DNA of 46,355 nucleotides from Clostridia bacterium (lineage in GTDB: Bacteria; Bacillota; Peptococcia; DRI-13; SV3-B141). The position numbers were made by a program, and so were the translations under genes. Below the pieces are notes generated by a model. That model was not told where the DNA came from. It made no database searches and was given only the letters and a program-made list of their open reading frames with translations. Of this stretch, positions 24,957-33,056 are shown piece by piece; the first letter of the stretch is position 1; each line of letters starts with the position of its first letter. The stretch is taken from positions 1-46,355 of the forward strand of contig JAHDSB010000040.1 in the NCBI GenBank assembly GCA_018433015.1, read 5' to 3'.

Positions 24957-25850
24957 ATGTATAAGAATTATAGTGACATTATTGAAAAAGTTAAAGAACG
25001 GGGAGTTGTTACTGTTAGTGTGGCGGCTGCCCAAGATAGAGATGTATTAGAAGCAGTAAAAATGGCACATGAGCTAGGGATAGCAAAGGCAATATTAGTA
25101 GGAGATGAGAAAAAAATAAAACCCTTGGCTAAAGAGATAGGGTTAGGAAAAGAGATTTCCATTATAGATGTGCCTAAGAAAAAAGAAGCTGCCCTAAAAG
25201 CTGTTTCGTTAGTTAGAGAGGGACAAGCCCAGGTGCTGATGAAGGGGATAATTAATAGTAGCGACTTTTTGCAAGCTGTTCTCAATCCTGAAGTAAGTTT
25301 AAAAAAAGAAAGGCTACTTAGCCATTTGGCAGCCTTTGAAATACCTCAAGAGAAGAAGATAATATTCCACACAGATGGGGGCATGGTAATATCTCCAAAT
25401 TTAGAGGAGAAAAAAGAAATTTTGTTTAATGCTATTGAAGCGCTGCAAAAGATGGGTATTGATAATCCTAAAATTGCTGTTCTGACAGCTAATGAAAAGG
25501 TAAATCCTAAAATGCCTGCCACCTTAGATGCTAAAGCCCTGGTGGAAATGAGGAAAAAAGAAGAAATACCTACAGGGATTATTGAAGGACCTATTACCAT
25601 GGATGTAGCAGTAAATCCTGCAGCTGCTAAACATAAGGGCATCGAGAGTAAAATTACAGGAGAGGCGGATCTGTTCTTGGTACCTGATATAGAGGCAGGT
25701 AATCTGATAGGTAAAACTTTAATCTATTATGGGCATGCAAAGATGGCAGGTATAATTCTGGGGGCAACTCACCCTATTGTTATGACTTCCAGAGCAGAGA
25801 CTGCTGAAGGAAAACTGAATTCATTGGCCCTGGCTTGCTTAGTTTCTTAA
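24957..25850 (+). CDS. ptb: Phosphate butyryltransferase
   Basis: 297 residues, preceded by CAGGAGG. Typical of the phosphate acetyl/butyryltransferase fold: VLMKGIINSSDFLQAVLN, FHTDGGMVISPN, EGPITMDVAVNPAAA and DLFLVPDIEAGNLIGKTL. It exchanges CoA of acyl-CoA for phosphate and supplies butyrate kinase. It lies 24 bases after buk in one operon. Length and motifs are intact. Directly after it lies the debris of a permease gene. Confidence 0.92.
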   Translation: MYKNYSDIIEKVKERGVVTVSVAAAQDRDVLEAVKMAHELGIAKAILVGDEKKIKPLAKEIGLGKEISIIDVPKKKEAALKAVSLVREGQAQVLMKGIINSSDFLQAVLNPEVSLKKERLLSHLAAFEIPQEKKIIFHTDGGMVISPNLEEKKEILFNAIEALQKMGIDNPKIAVLTANEKVNPKMPATLDAKALVEMRKKEEIPTGIIEGPITMDVAVNPAAAKHKGIESKITGEADLFLVPDIEAGNLIGKTLIYYGHAKMAGIILGATHPIVMTSRAETAEGKLNSLALACLVS

Positions 25851-25892
25851 TTAATAAGCTTATTTTGCTATATATAAAGTTTTTAAAAATAT

Positions 25893-26176
25893 TTAACCAT
25901 ATATCCACAAGGATCGGGAACGGTAGCCACGATAACAGGCAGATCTATAATGGCACCAATGCTGCCTGTCCTGGGCTTAAATCCGTTAATAGCAGCTTTA
26001 GCTCTTTGTTCAATGTCTATTTTATATCCTATCCAAATGATAGTAATTTTTGGGTAGTAACTCGCTTCTCCGGAATGGATGTGGAAACTATTTTGAAGAC
26101 TTGGAGTGTAGGAATGGCAATTATACCTGTATGTGCCTCCCTAATATTAATCATCGTTAATACTCTTTTCTTTTAA
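25893..26176 (+). pseudogene. Remnant of a GntP-family permease (C-terminal end, frameshifted)
   Basis: Frame 3 from about 25893 to 26057 reads QGSGTVATITGRSIMAPMLP followed by LGLNPLIAALALCSMSILYP. It then runs into a stop, while frame 2 continues with NDSNFWVVTRFSGMDVETIL and a final hydrophobic helix to the TAA at 26174-26176. Joined near 26025-26043 these match the C-terminus of gluconate:H+ symporter (GntP) family permeases, where AQGSATVA, GLNP and NDSGFW are conserved. About three quarters of the gene is missing and no ribosome binding site precedes it. A 113-codon frame beginning at 25835 overlaps ptb and is an artefact of this remnant. Confidence 0.8.
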
Positions 26177-26206
26177 GTTATTAGTTTGCTAGGTATAAAC
26201 ATTAGG

Positions 26207-26269
26207 AACCATCCGAGCATACCTTTATGATTTTAAATTATTCATAAAGGTATGCTCGGATGGTTTTTT
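26207..26269 (+). terminator. Long-stem terminator
   Basis: A 24-bp perfect stem (26207-26230 with 26242-26265), an 11-base AT-rich loop and a TTTTTT run. It ends the buk-ptb/GntP-remnant transcript. The stem is longer than usual for an intrinsic terminator. Confidence 0.85.
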
Positions 26270-26538
26270 GCTTAACATTTGAAAGATACTTAAGGACTGG
26301 CAAAACAGCTTTTTCGATGTTTGTAATAAATTTATTGACAAAAGAGCTTTATTTGTAAAGAAAATTATTAGAAAAATGACAATAATCTGTACATATATTT
26401 TAAACAGCTTGTTAATAGTAACAGATGTTAAGAGGGAAGCGAGAATAAATTAACGAAAATAATAAACAACAGCTTAAAAATTAAAAAATGTAAACTAATA
26501 TTTGCTTTAACACATTAATTGAAAATGAAGGTGAAGCT
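26270..26538. other. AT-rich leader region upstream of the Lrp-family gene
   Basis: No ORF seen. TTGACA occurs at 26335-26340, with only weak -10 candidates (TAAAGA at 26356-26361), so a promoter is possible but not certain. Confidence 0.4.
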
Positions 26539-26991
26539 ATGGATTTTGAGTTGGATAAAATTGACCGCCAGATTATAAAGTTATTAATGAAGGACAGTCG
26601 GATGCCTTATGCCGAAATGGCACGGCGCCTACACTTATCCAGGGTAGCAGTAAGAGAGCGAGTTAATAGCTTGTTAAAAAGAGGTGTTATAGAAGAATTT
26701 ACAATAGTTGTTAATTCCCAGGCCTTTGGTTATTACTTGAATGTCTTTTTAGAAATACAAGTTAAACCCCATATGCTTCATGAAGTAGCTGAAAAGCTAG
26801 CTAAGGATGAAAAGGTGTTTGTAGTATATCAAATGACAGGAGCAACAACGTTACATGTTCATGCTTTTGTAGAAGGTACGGAACAATTAGACCAGTTTAT
26901 GAAAGAAAGGGTATATTCTATTCCTGGCATTGTACAAGTCCACAGCCATATTCTTATTGCCAGATATAAATCGGATTTGCGTGTAAGATGA
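26539..26991 (+). CDS. Lrp/AsnC-family transcriptional regulator
   Basis: 150 residues with GAAGGTGA upstream of the ATG. The N-terminal helix-turn-helix (LDKIDRQIIKLLMKDSRMPYAEMARRLHLSRVAVRERVNSL) is followed by the alpha/beta RAM ligand-binding domain (about 65-145) with VYQMTGATTLHVHAFVEG. It precedes the transport and 2-oxoacid oxidoreductase operon and is the likely local regulator. Lrp-type proteins usually respond to amino acids, fitting an amino-acid-derived 2-oxoacid pathway. A palindrome 95 bases after its stop may be the operator. Confidence 0.9.
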   Translation: MDFELDKIDRQIIKLLMKDSRMPYAEMARRLHLSRVAVRERVNSLLKRGVIEEFTIVVNSQAFGYYLNVFLEIQVKPHMLHEVAEKLAKDEKVFVVYQMTGATTLHVHAFVEGTEQLDQFMKERVYSIPGIVQVHSHILIARYKSDLRVR

Positions 26992-27085
26992 AGTTCACTT
27001 GCTGAGAAGAAAAATACTTTAGTATTAGCCTGGGAATTTTAATAGTCGAATTTACAAATTTAAATAATTAATTATATAAAATTGT

Positions 27086-27105
27086 TTTAAAACGGCCGTT
27101 TTAAA
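27086..27105. promoter_or_regulatory. 20-bp perfect palindrome upstream of the symporter/oxidoreductase operon
   Basis: TTTAAAACGGCCGTTTTAAA is perfectly self-complementary and its GC core stands out from AT-rich surroundings. It lies 45 bases before the start of the 31-residue peptide gene. It is probably an operator; the Lrp-type regulator next door is the first candidate. It has no loop or T-run suited to a terminator. Confidence 0.55.
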
Positions 27106-27150
27106 TAGTTACACATCTTTAACAAATTAATAGCAAAAGGAGGAGATTGT

Positions 27151-27246
27151 ATGTTCGGGTTTCCTTGGGACACATCCCTGTTTTTATGGATTATCCCCCT
27201 GGGTTTGGCCATTGCTCAATTGATTTATGTATTATTAAAGAATTAA
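27151..27246 (+). CDS. 31-residue single-span membrane peptide before the symporter
   Basis: AAAGGAGGAG lies seven bases before ATG 27151, one of the best ribosome binding sites in the window. The peptide starts MFGFPWDTSLFLW, has one hydrophobic helix (about residues 10-29) and ends LLKN. It stops 20 bases before the symporter start. Small membrane proteins encoded just upstream of sodium:solute symporters are known (for example YhdT with PanF, and short symporter accessory peptides), so a role as a symporter subunit is plausible. The exact family was not confirmed. Confidence 0.7.
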   Translation: MFGFPWDTSLFLWIIPLGLAIAQLIYVLLKN

Positions 27247-27266
27247 TGTGAAGAGGAGGAGTGGTT

Positions 27267-28765
27267 GTGAATATTGCGGGTATTCTCGTATTTGGAACTT
27301 TTCTTATATTAATGATTGTGGTGGGAATTTTAGCTGCTAAATATCAAAAATCAACAAGTGAATTTTGGGTAGGTAATAGAGGGTTTGGAACAGCAGTTTT
27401 ATCCATTGCTATTGTAGCTTCCATTATGCACGGAGGAACGTTATTAGGCGGAACGGGAGTAATGGCAGCTCAAGGTCCAACAACTTTAAATAATTTGAGC
27501 TTTGCCTTAGGTTTTTTAGTTGTGCTGGCTTTTATGGCTGGGAAGTTAAGGCGTTTTGGCGGTTATACATTACCTGATCTTATGGGGAGTAGATTTGAAA
27601 GCCACAAATTTCAGGCTTTTAGCGCCGTGGTAGTACTAGTAGCGGCTGTAGCCTCCTTGATTGCCCAGACTAAAACTATGGGAATAGTAGTTTCTCAGTT
27701 GACAGGAGTACCTTTAAGTGTGGCTTTAACTATATCCACTATAATATTTGTTTTCTATACAACTGTAGGCGGTATGCGAGCAGCTATTTGGACGGACATC
27801 ATTCAATGGGCCTTTATGATGATAGGAGTAATTGCCCTAGGTGCTTTCTTATGGAAGCCAATGGGGGGGATCAGTGGAATGGCTGTTAAAGTTGAAACCG
27901 TTGCTCCGGGATGGACGTCTTTAACAGGTATTGGTTGGGCTCCTATGGCCTTTATTTCCTGGCACGTAGTGTGGTTTATCGCTTATTTTACGAGGATCGA
28001 ATTTATTACCAAGATGTATACAGCTAAAGACGAAAAGACAGCACGCAAGTCTGTGGCTGTAGCGTTGATCCTTTTATTACTTTTCATTAATGTCACTGTA
28101 TTCTTTGCAGGTGCCGCAAGGGTTATGGTTTGGGATGCTGTAAAGAGTCCTGACCAAGCGTTGCCCTTCTTAGTTGATAAAGTAATGACACCATTTTGGG
28201 CTGCTGTAACTTTATCGGGAATTGCGGCTGCTGCAATGTCAACAGTTTCTTCCCTCCTACTGATGTCGGGGGCTTCCATCGCCCATGATTTGATCAGAAA
28301 ATCTTATCACGAACCGCGGGGAATCGAAAAGTCTGAAGAATATTATTTAAGAATTTCCCAGATTACTGTTGCTTTGGTAGGTGTAGTTGCTTTAATCGGT
28401 GCTTTTTATACCCCACGTTAGTTCTTATTTTAGTGTCTTATGCTGTAGCTGTTACGGGGGCCTCCTTTGCTATGCCGATGTTACTGGGCTTAAGTTGGAA
28501 AAGGGTTACTTCTGCGGCTGCTTTTTCTTCGTCGGTTTTAGGATTCATCGGTTCTGTAATTTGGTCCTTTGCCTCTGAAATGCAATATTCCTGGGCTCAA
28601 GCTGTACATCCGATAATACCGGGGTTTTTACTTTCATTAATAGCAATAATGGTGATTACATTCTTTACCAAGCCTGTTTCCCAGGCTACCCTTAATAAAT
28701 TCTTTAAAGCAGAAAACGATCAAGCAGAAATCAAGGGGAGTGTGAATTTAAATGAAGGAGTTTAA
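27267..28765 (+). pseudogene. Sodium:solute symporter family protein, interrupted by a one-base frameshift
   Basis: The start is GTG 27267, seven bases after AGGAGG; a GTG at 27261 abuts the Shine-Dalgarno. The first frame runs to a TAG at 28419-28421 after ALIGAFYTPR. The next frame carries on as TLVLILVSYAVAVTGASFAM and ends at 28765. Restoring one C in the run at 28411-28414 gives YTPTLVLILVSY and a 499-residue, 12-13 helix protein of normal SSS length. TIIFVFYTTVGGMRAAIWTDIIQW and SGIAAAAMSTVSSLLLM are SSS-family signatures. It may be a true pseudogene, a phase-variable gene or a homopolymer sequencing error. It probably imports an organic acid or amino acid used by the operon. Confidence 0.85.
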
Positions 28766-29306
28766 ATTTTATGGCAGAGGAGGTCAAGGGATAGTTACTG
28801 CTTCCAAGATGATGGTTGCTGCCGTAGTAAAAGAAGAACGCTACGCTCAAGCTGTTCCCAGTTTTGGACAGGAACGAAAGGGTGCTCCAGTCTTTACTTT
28901 TGCTCGTGTAAGTAATAATCCTATTGATCTTAAATCCTTTGTCTATAAACCGAATGGAATTATTGTTTTTGATTTATTTGTACGAGAATTAGGGATTAAC
29001 CTTAAAGAAGGACTTAAATCAGATGCTGTTTTAGTAGCCAATACTCCTCTTTCTCCAGAAGAAATGGAATTAACAGAAGATTTTATTAAAATAGGTTGTC
29101 TCGATGCCTTTGATATAACGGAAAATTTAATAGGGACCGTACCCCCTAATGCCGTGATGTTAGGAGCTATGTGCAGAACTATGGAGCTTTTCGAGCTAGC
29201 AACTATTTGTAATGTTATTCGTGAATTTATGCCGGGAAAAAGGGGTGAATTAAATGTTGAAGCCTGTAAATGCGGATACAATTCTGTCCAAGTATGGGAA
29301 AGATAA
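28752..29306 (+). CDS. 2-oxoacid:ferredoxin oxidoreductase, gamma subunit
   Basis: 184 residues; starts inside the symporter 3' end (14-base overlap), with AAGGGGAG upstream. FYGRGGQGIVTASKMM is the gamma-subunit glycine-rich motif and SFGQERKGAPVFTFARVS the second conserved block. Gamma subunits contribute to the CoA-binding and interface region of POR/VOR-type enzymes. It is the first of four subunit genes. Which oxoacid is used (pyruvate, 2-oxoisovalerate or another) cannot be told from this subunit. Confidence 0.9.
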   Translation: MKEFKFYGRGGQGIVTASKMMVAAVVKEERYAQAVPSFGQERKGAPVFTFARVSNNPIDLKSFVYKPNGIIVFDLFVRELGINLKEGLKSDAVLVANTPLSPEEMELTEDFIKIGCLDAFDITENLIGTVPPNAVMLGAMCRTMELFELATICNVIREFMPGKRGELNVEACKCGYNSVQVWER

Positions 29307-29562
29307 GTTAGGTCCCGTTGCATATCTTCCGGCCAATGCCAAGACCGGCACGTGGAGATTACATCGTCCTGTCCCGGATAATGCTAAGTGCAGCCGGTGC
29401 CATATTTGTGAAAAATATTGTCCTTGTGCGGTAATTGTTGTAGCAGAAGAAGGTTGTCACATTGATTATACCTATTGTAAAGGCTGTGGCATATGTGTAG
29501 AAGTTTGTCCTAAAAAGATTATCCAGATGATACCGGAAAATTCCCAGAAGGAGGTGCTATGA
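29254..29562 (+). CDS. 2-oxoacid:ferredoxin oxidoreductase, delta (ferredoxin) subunit
   Basis: 102 residues. Two [4Fe-4S] cluster motifs are visible: CSRCHICEKYCP and CKGCGICVEVCP. The segment TGTWRLHRPV before the first cluster is typical of PorD/VorD. The ATG at 29254 has GGGGTGA upstream and overlaps the gamma gene by 53 bases, an unusually long overlap. However, the N-terminal 30 residues match the usual PorD length, so the start is probably right. An extra Cys follows the first cluster (CPCA). It passes electrons from the TPP subunit to free ferredoxin. Confidence 0.9.
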   Translation: MLKPVNADTILSKYGKDKLGPVAYLPANAKTGTWRLHRPVPDNAKCSRCHICEKYCPCAVIVVAEEGCHIDYTYCKGCGICVEVCPKKIIQMIPENSQKEVL

Positions 29563-30768
29563 ATGGCAAAACGTAAAGCTATGGATGGAAACGCTGCCGC
29601 TGCGGAAGGAGCTCGTTTAGCACGTGTACAAGTAGTTGCTGCTTATCCCATTACTCCTCAAACACCTATCGTGGAAAAACTTGCCTCATTTATTGATGAG
29701 CAGAAATTGGCTGCCCGTTACATTAATGTAGAATCAGAACATTCTGCCTTATGTGCAACTATCGGGGCATCTCTGGCGGGAACCAGAGCTTTTACAGCAA
29801 CGGCCTCCGCCGGTTTGGCTTTAATGCATGAGATAACAGGAGTAGCTGCCGGATGTAGGTTACCTATAGTTATGCCTATTGTTAATCGTGCTTTACCAAG
29901 CCCCTGGAGTCTGTGGTGCGATCATTCAGATAGTATGGGAGAAAGAGATCAGGGGTGGCTACAAATATATACGGAAAATGCTCAGGAAGCTTTAGATTTC
30001 ATAATCTTCAGTTATCGTTTAGCGGAAGATGAAAGGGTTCTGCTCCCGGTAAATGTATGTTTGGATGGTTTTTTCCTGTCTCATACCTCAGAAGCTGTAA
30101 TAGTTCCTAGCCAAGAAGAAGTAGATAATTTTTTACCACCTTATGAACCTAAGAACTTAGTACTGGATCCCCTGGATCCCATGGCAGTTAATGTGTTGAC
30201 TTCTCCGGCAATTTTTACGGAAATAAAACATCAGCATAAAGTAGCCATGGATAATAGCTTACAAGTGTTTAAGGAAGTAAGTCAGCAATTCCAAGAGAAT
30301 TTTGGGCGCCAATATGGGTTATTTGAAACTTATGCTTGTAATGATGCGGAGATAATTATTGTTTCTATGGGTACCATGTCCGGTACGGTCCGCCATCTGG
30401 TTAAAAAAATGAGAAAAGAGGGGCAAAAGGTTGGTGCTCTGAAGCTTACGATGTTTAGACCTTTCCCCGGCAGGGAATTAGCTGAAATCTTAGGTAAAGC
30501 CCAAGGGGTTGCAGTGATAGATAGAAGTGCAGGCTTGGGTTCATTAGGGCCTTTAGCTAATGAAGTGAGATCTTCTCTCTATGATACTGCAAATAGCAAT
30601 CAGGGGCCTGTGGTGTGTAATTATGTTGCCGGCTTAGGGGGACGTGATGTTACTGAGGACACAATCGCTTTAATTATTAAGGAAACAGTTCAAGCTGTAG
30701 AGGGGAATTTAAAGAAAAGTTATGAGTCTAGGTGGATAGATCTCCTGGAGGAGGCAGAGAGTATATGA
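29563..30768 (+). CDS. 2-oxoacid:ferredoxin oxidoreductase, alpha subunit
   Basis: 401 residues from ATG 29563 with GGAGGTG upstream, directly abutting the delta stop. YPITPQTPIVEKLA and ESEHSALCATIGASLAGTRAFTATASAGLALMHE are the diagnostic alpha-subunit motifs of the four-subunit POR/VOR class. The C-terminal transketolase-like domain has VKKMRKEGQKVGALKLTMFRPFP. It oxidatively decarboxylates a 2-oxoacid to acyl-CoA with the beta, gamma and delta subunits. Its stop overlaps the beta ATG. Confidence 0.93.
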   Translation: MAKRKAMDGNAAAAEGARLARVQVVAAYPITPQTPIVEKLASFIDEQKLAARYINVESEHSALCATIGASLAGTRAFTATASAGLALMHEITGVAAGCRLPIVMPIVNRALPSPWSLWCDHSDSMGERDQGWLQIYTENAQEALDFIIFSYRLAEDERVLLPVNVCLDGFFLSHTSEAVIVPSQEEVDNFLPPYEPKNLVLDPLDPMAVNVLTSPAIFTEIKHQHKVAMDNSLQVFKEVSQQFQENFGRQYGLFETYACNDAEIIIVSMGTMSGTVRHLVKKMRKEGQKVGALKLTMFRPFPGRELAEILGKAQGVAVIDRSAGLGSLGPLANEVRSSLYDTANSNQGPVVCNYVAGLGGRDVTEDTIALIIKETVQAVEGNLKKSYESRWIDLLEEAESI

Positions 30769-31643
30769 ATATTATGCAAAACCAGACAAGAGGAAAACAT
30801 CTATTTCATGGTTTAACAAGTTGTGAAGGTTGCGCCATGGAACTTGTGGCTAGAACAGTTTTAGATATTTTGGGTACTAATACTGTGGTGTTAACACCTC
30901 CCAGCTGTTCCGCCATATTAACGGGTTTTAGTAGAGAAACAGGCTGGCACGTACCATCCTTCATGGCAAACCTGGAAGCAGTAGCTTCCTACGCTTCAGG
31001 TCTGCGTACGGGCTTAGAAGTTTTAGGTAAGGATAAGGTGAATGTTGTTGGATATGCGGGAGATGGCGGGACAGTAGATATCGGATTACAGGCCCTGTCC
31101 GGAGCTATAGAGAGGGGACATCGTATCATTTATATCTGCTATGACAATGAAGCTTATATGAATACAGGGATTCAAAGAAGCGGTGCTACTTCCCTGGGAG
31201 CTTGGACTACTACTACTCCTGGAGGTAAGCCTACCCAACGTAAAGATGTGCCTCAGATGTTACTAGCTCAAGGAATTCCTTATTTAGCTACAGCTTCTAC
31301 TGCCTATATTGATGATTTGGCAAAGAAGGTGGAAAAGGCTAAGAATACAGATGGTCCCAGCTATATTCATGTTCATGCTCCCTGTGCAACAGGCTGGAGA
31401 TTTCCAGCCCATAAAACTATTGATATAGCACGGATGGCTGTACAAACAGGGCTATGGGTACTTTATGAAGCTGTAGACGGTAGATTAAAGATTACTAAGG
31501 AAATTAAGAACTTTAAGCCTGTGGAGGACTATGTAAAAATGCAAAAACGTTTCCAAAAGGCCACTCCAGAGATGATTATGGAACTACAGCGTTTTGCCAC
31601 GGAAGGTTATGAAAAATTGGCTGAAAGGGTGGAAAATGTCTAA
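30765..31643 (+). CDS. 2-oxoacid:ferredoxin oxidoreductase, beta subunit (TPP-binding)
   Basis: 292 residues from ATG 30765 in an ATGA overlap with the alpha gene, preceded by GGAGGAGGC; the frame extends 11 codons upstream into alpha without a better site. The TPP motif VVGYAGDGGTVDIGLQAL is intact, with GCAMELVARTVL and PPSCSAILTG earlier and YDNEAYMNTGIQRSGAT after. Its stop overlaps the next gene's ATG (TAATG), so transcription and translation run on into the acyl-CoA synthetase. Confidence 0.93.
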   Translation: MNIMQNQTRGKHLFHGLTSCEGCAMELVARTVLDILGTNTVVLTPPSCSAILTGFSRETGWHVPSFMANLEAVASYASGLRTGLEVLGKDKVNVVGYAGDGGTVDIGLQALSGAIERGHRIIYICYDNEAYMNTGIQRSGATSLGAWTTTTPGGKPTQRKDVPQMLLAQGIPYLATASTAYIDDLAKKVEKAKNTDGPSYIHVHAPCATGWRFPAHKTIDIARMAVQTGLWVLYEAVDGRLKITKEIKNFKPVEDYVKMQKRFQKATPEMIMELQRFATEGYEKLAERVENV

Positions 31644-33055
31644 TGAAAACAGGATTAGATTATTTCTTTTATGCAGACAGTGTCGCTATTGTTGGAGCAA
31701 CAGATAACCCTGGAAAAGCAGGTAACCAAATTGTTAAGAATTTAGTCGAAGGTGGCTATCAAGGACAGATATACCCTGTTCATCCTACGAATAAAGAAAT
31801 ATGTGGTTTAACTTGTTATCCTGATTTGTTAAGTATAGCGGGATCTATAGAATTAATAGTTATTGTGATTTCAGACTTTGGCGTTCCAGAAGTAATGCGC
31901 CAGGCTGCTAAACGTGGTGATATAAAAGGGGCAGTTATTATTGCTGCTGGGTTTAGTGAAACTAAAATTCCGGAAAGAATCGCTTTAGAAGAGGAAGTGC
32001 TAGCTCTAGCTAGAGAAGCGGGCATAAGAGTATTTGGGCCTAACTGTGTGGGTGTTATCAATACAAAAAATAATGTTGATACTACTTTTGTATCTCATAT
32101 CAATAAGGAATTTCGGGAATTCAGCTTTATTTCCCAAAGTGGAGCAACAGGTGCTTCTATAATTAAATTTGCCAGTGATCAACCTGTACCTTTTGGCTTT
32201 AATAAATGGGCCCATGTCGGAAACATGAGTGATGTGGATATTTTAGAAATTCTAGCTTATTACGAAAAGGATCCTGATACTAAAGCTATAGGCATGTATA
32301 TGGAAGGGGTGGAGAATGCTACAGAATTTCTTCAGGTTGCCAAACGGGTAACAAAAAATAAACCATTATTAATCTTAAAAGTTGGCAGAAGCGAAATGGG
32401 TTCACAGGCAGCGGCTTCCCATACAGGATCTTTAGCGGGTGCGGATAGAATTTATGAAGGTGCTTTTAAGCAAGTTGGAATTAATAGAGTAAGTACCATT
32501 GATGAACTTTTGGATGCGGCGAAAGCTTTCTCAATGCAACCCATTCCTAAAGGTAAAAAAATCTGTGTTTTAACGGAAGCGGGAGGCCCGGGAATTATAT
32601 GTATGGATGAATTGGGTTTATCAGAGAATGTGGAAATGGCAGAATTATCGGAGGGGTGTGTAAAAAAACTCCAAGAAATATTACCTCCCATGGCTATTGT
32701 TAACAGACCACAGGGCTATATAGATATGAGTGCTGCGGCCCTAGAAAAAGCCCACGCTGAAGCTTTGGAGTTAGTATTAGCAGAGGAAGGGGTAGATGGA
32801 GTTATCTTGATTAGTGTTCCGCCTACTTTTTTAGATTCAACTAAATTAGCAAAGGAAGTTGTAAAAGTAACAGCAAAACATAATAAGCCGGTTTTAACTT
32901 GCTTGATGGCAGGAGATTGGGTGAAAGATGCTCGAGTATTGTTAGAAACCAAGGCCATGCCTACCTTCGACCTGCCCCAAAGGGCGGCAAGAGCTATGAT
33001 TAATTTGGTTAAACGGAATGATTTTTTACAGAAGCTAGAGAAGGAGGGTAAGTAA
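31643..33055 (+). CDS. ADP-forming acyl-CoA synthetase, alpha subunit
   Basis: 470 residues. The CoA-binding Rossmann domain starts VAIVGATDNPGKAGNQIVKNL. The succinyl-CoA-ligase-like domain has FISQSGATGASII and the phosphohistidine region ASHTGSLAG (H260). About 460-470 residues for alpha and 230 for beta is the two-gene layout of ADP-forming acetyl-CoA synthetase in archaea such as Pyrococcus, whereas many bacteria have one fused chain. It converts acyl-CoA, ADP and phosphate to acid, CoA and ATP. Here it would consume the acyl-CoA made by the oxidoreductase. The acyl specificity is unknown. Confidence 0.9.
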   Translation: MKTGLDYFFYADSVAIVGATDNPGKAGNQIVKNLVEGGYQGQIYPVHPTNKEICGLTCYPDLLSIAGSIELIVIVISDFGVPEVMRQAAKRGDIKGAVIIAAGFSETKIPERIALEEEVLALAREAGIRVFGPNCVGVINTKNNVDTTFVSHINKEFREFSFISQSGATGASIIKFASDQPVPFGFNKWAHVGNMSDVDILEILAYYEKDPDTKAIGMYMEGVENATEFLQVAKRVTKNKPLLILKVGRSEMGSQAAASHTGSLAGADRIYEGAFKQVGINRVSTIDELLDAAKAFSMQPIPKGKKICVLTEAGGPGIICMDELGLSENVEMAELSEGCVKKLQEILPPMAIVNRPQGYIDMSAAALEKAHAEALELVLAEEGVDGVILISVPPTFLDSTKLAKEVVKVTAKHNKPVLTCLMAGDWVKDARVLLETKAMPTFDLPQRAARAMINLVKRNDFLQKLEKEGK

Positions 33056-33056
33056 T

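Noticed and set aside
25835-26176. A 113-residue hypothetical protein overlapping ptb
   Set aside because: Only its C-terminal half is protein-like, and this is the end of a frameshifted GntP remnant; the N-terminal half is out-of-frame AT-rich sequence.
28433-28765. A separate small membrane protein starting at GTG 28433
   Set aside because: It has no ribosome binding site and continues the symporter sequence seamlessly after a one-base shift.
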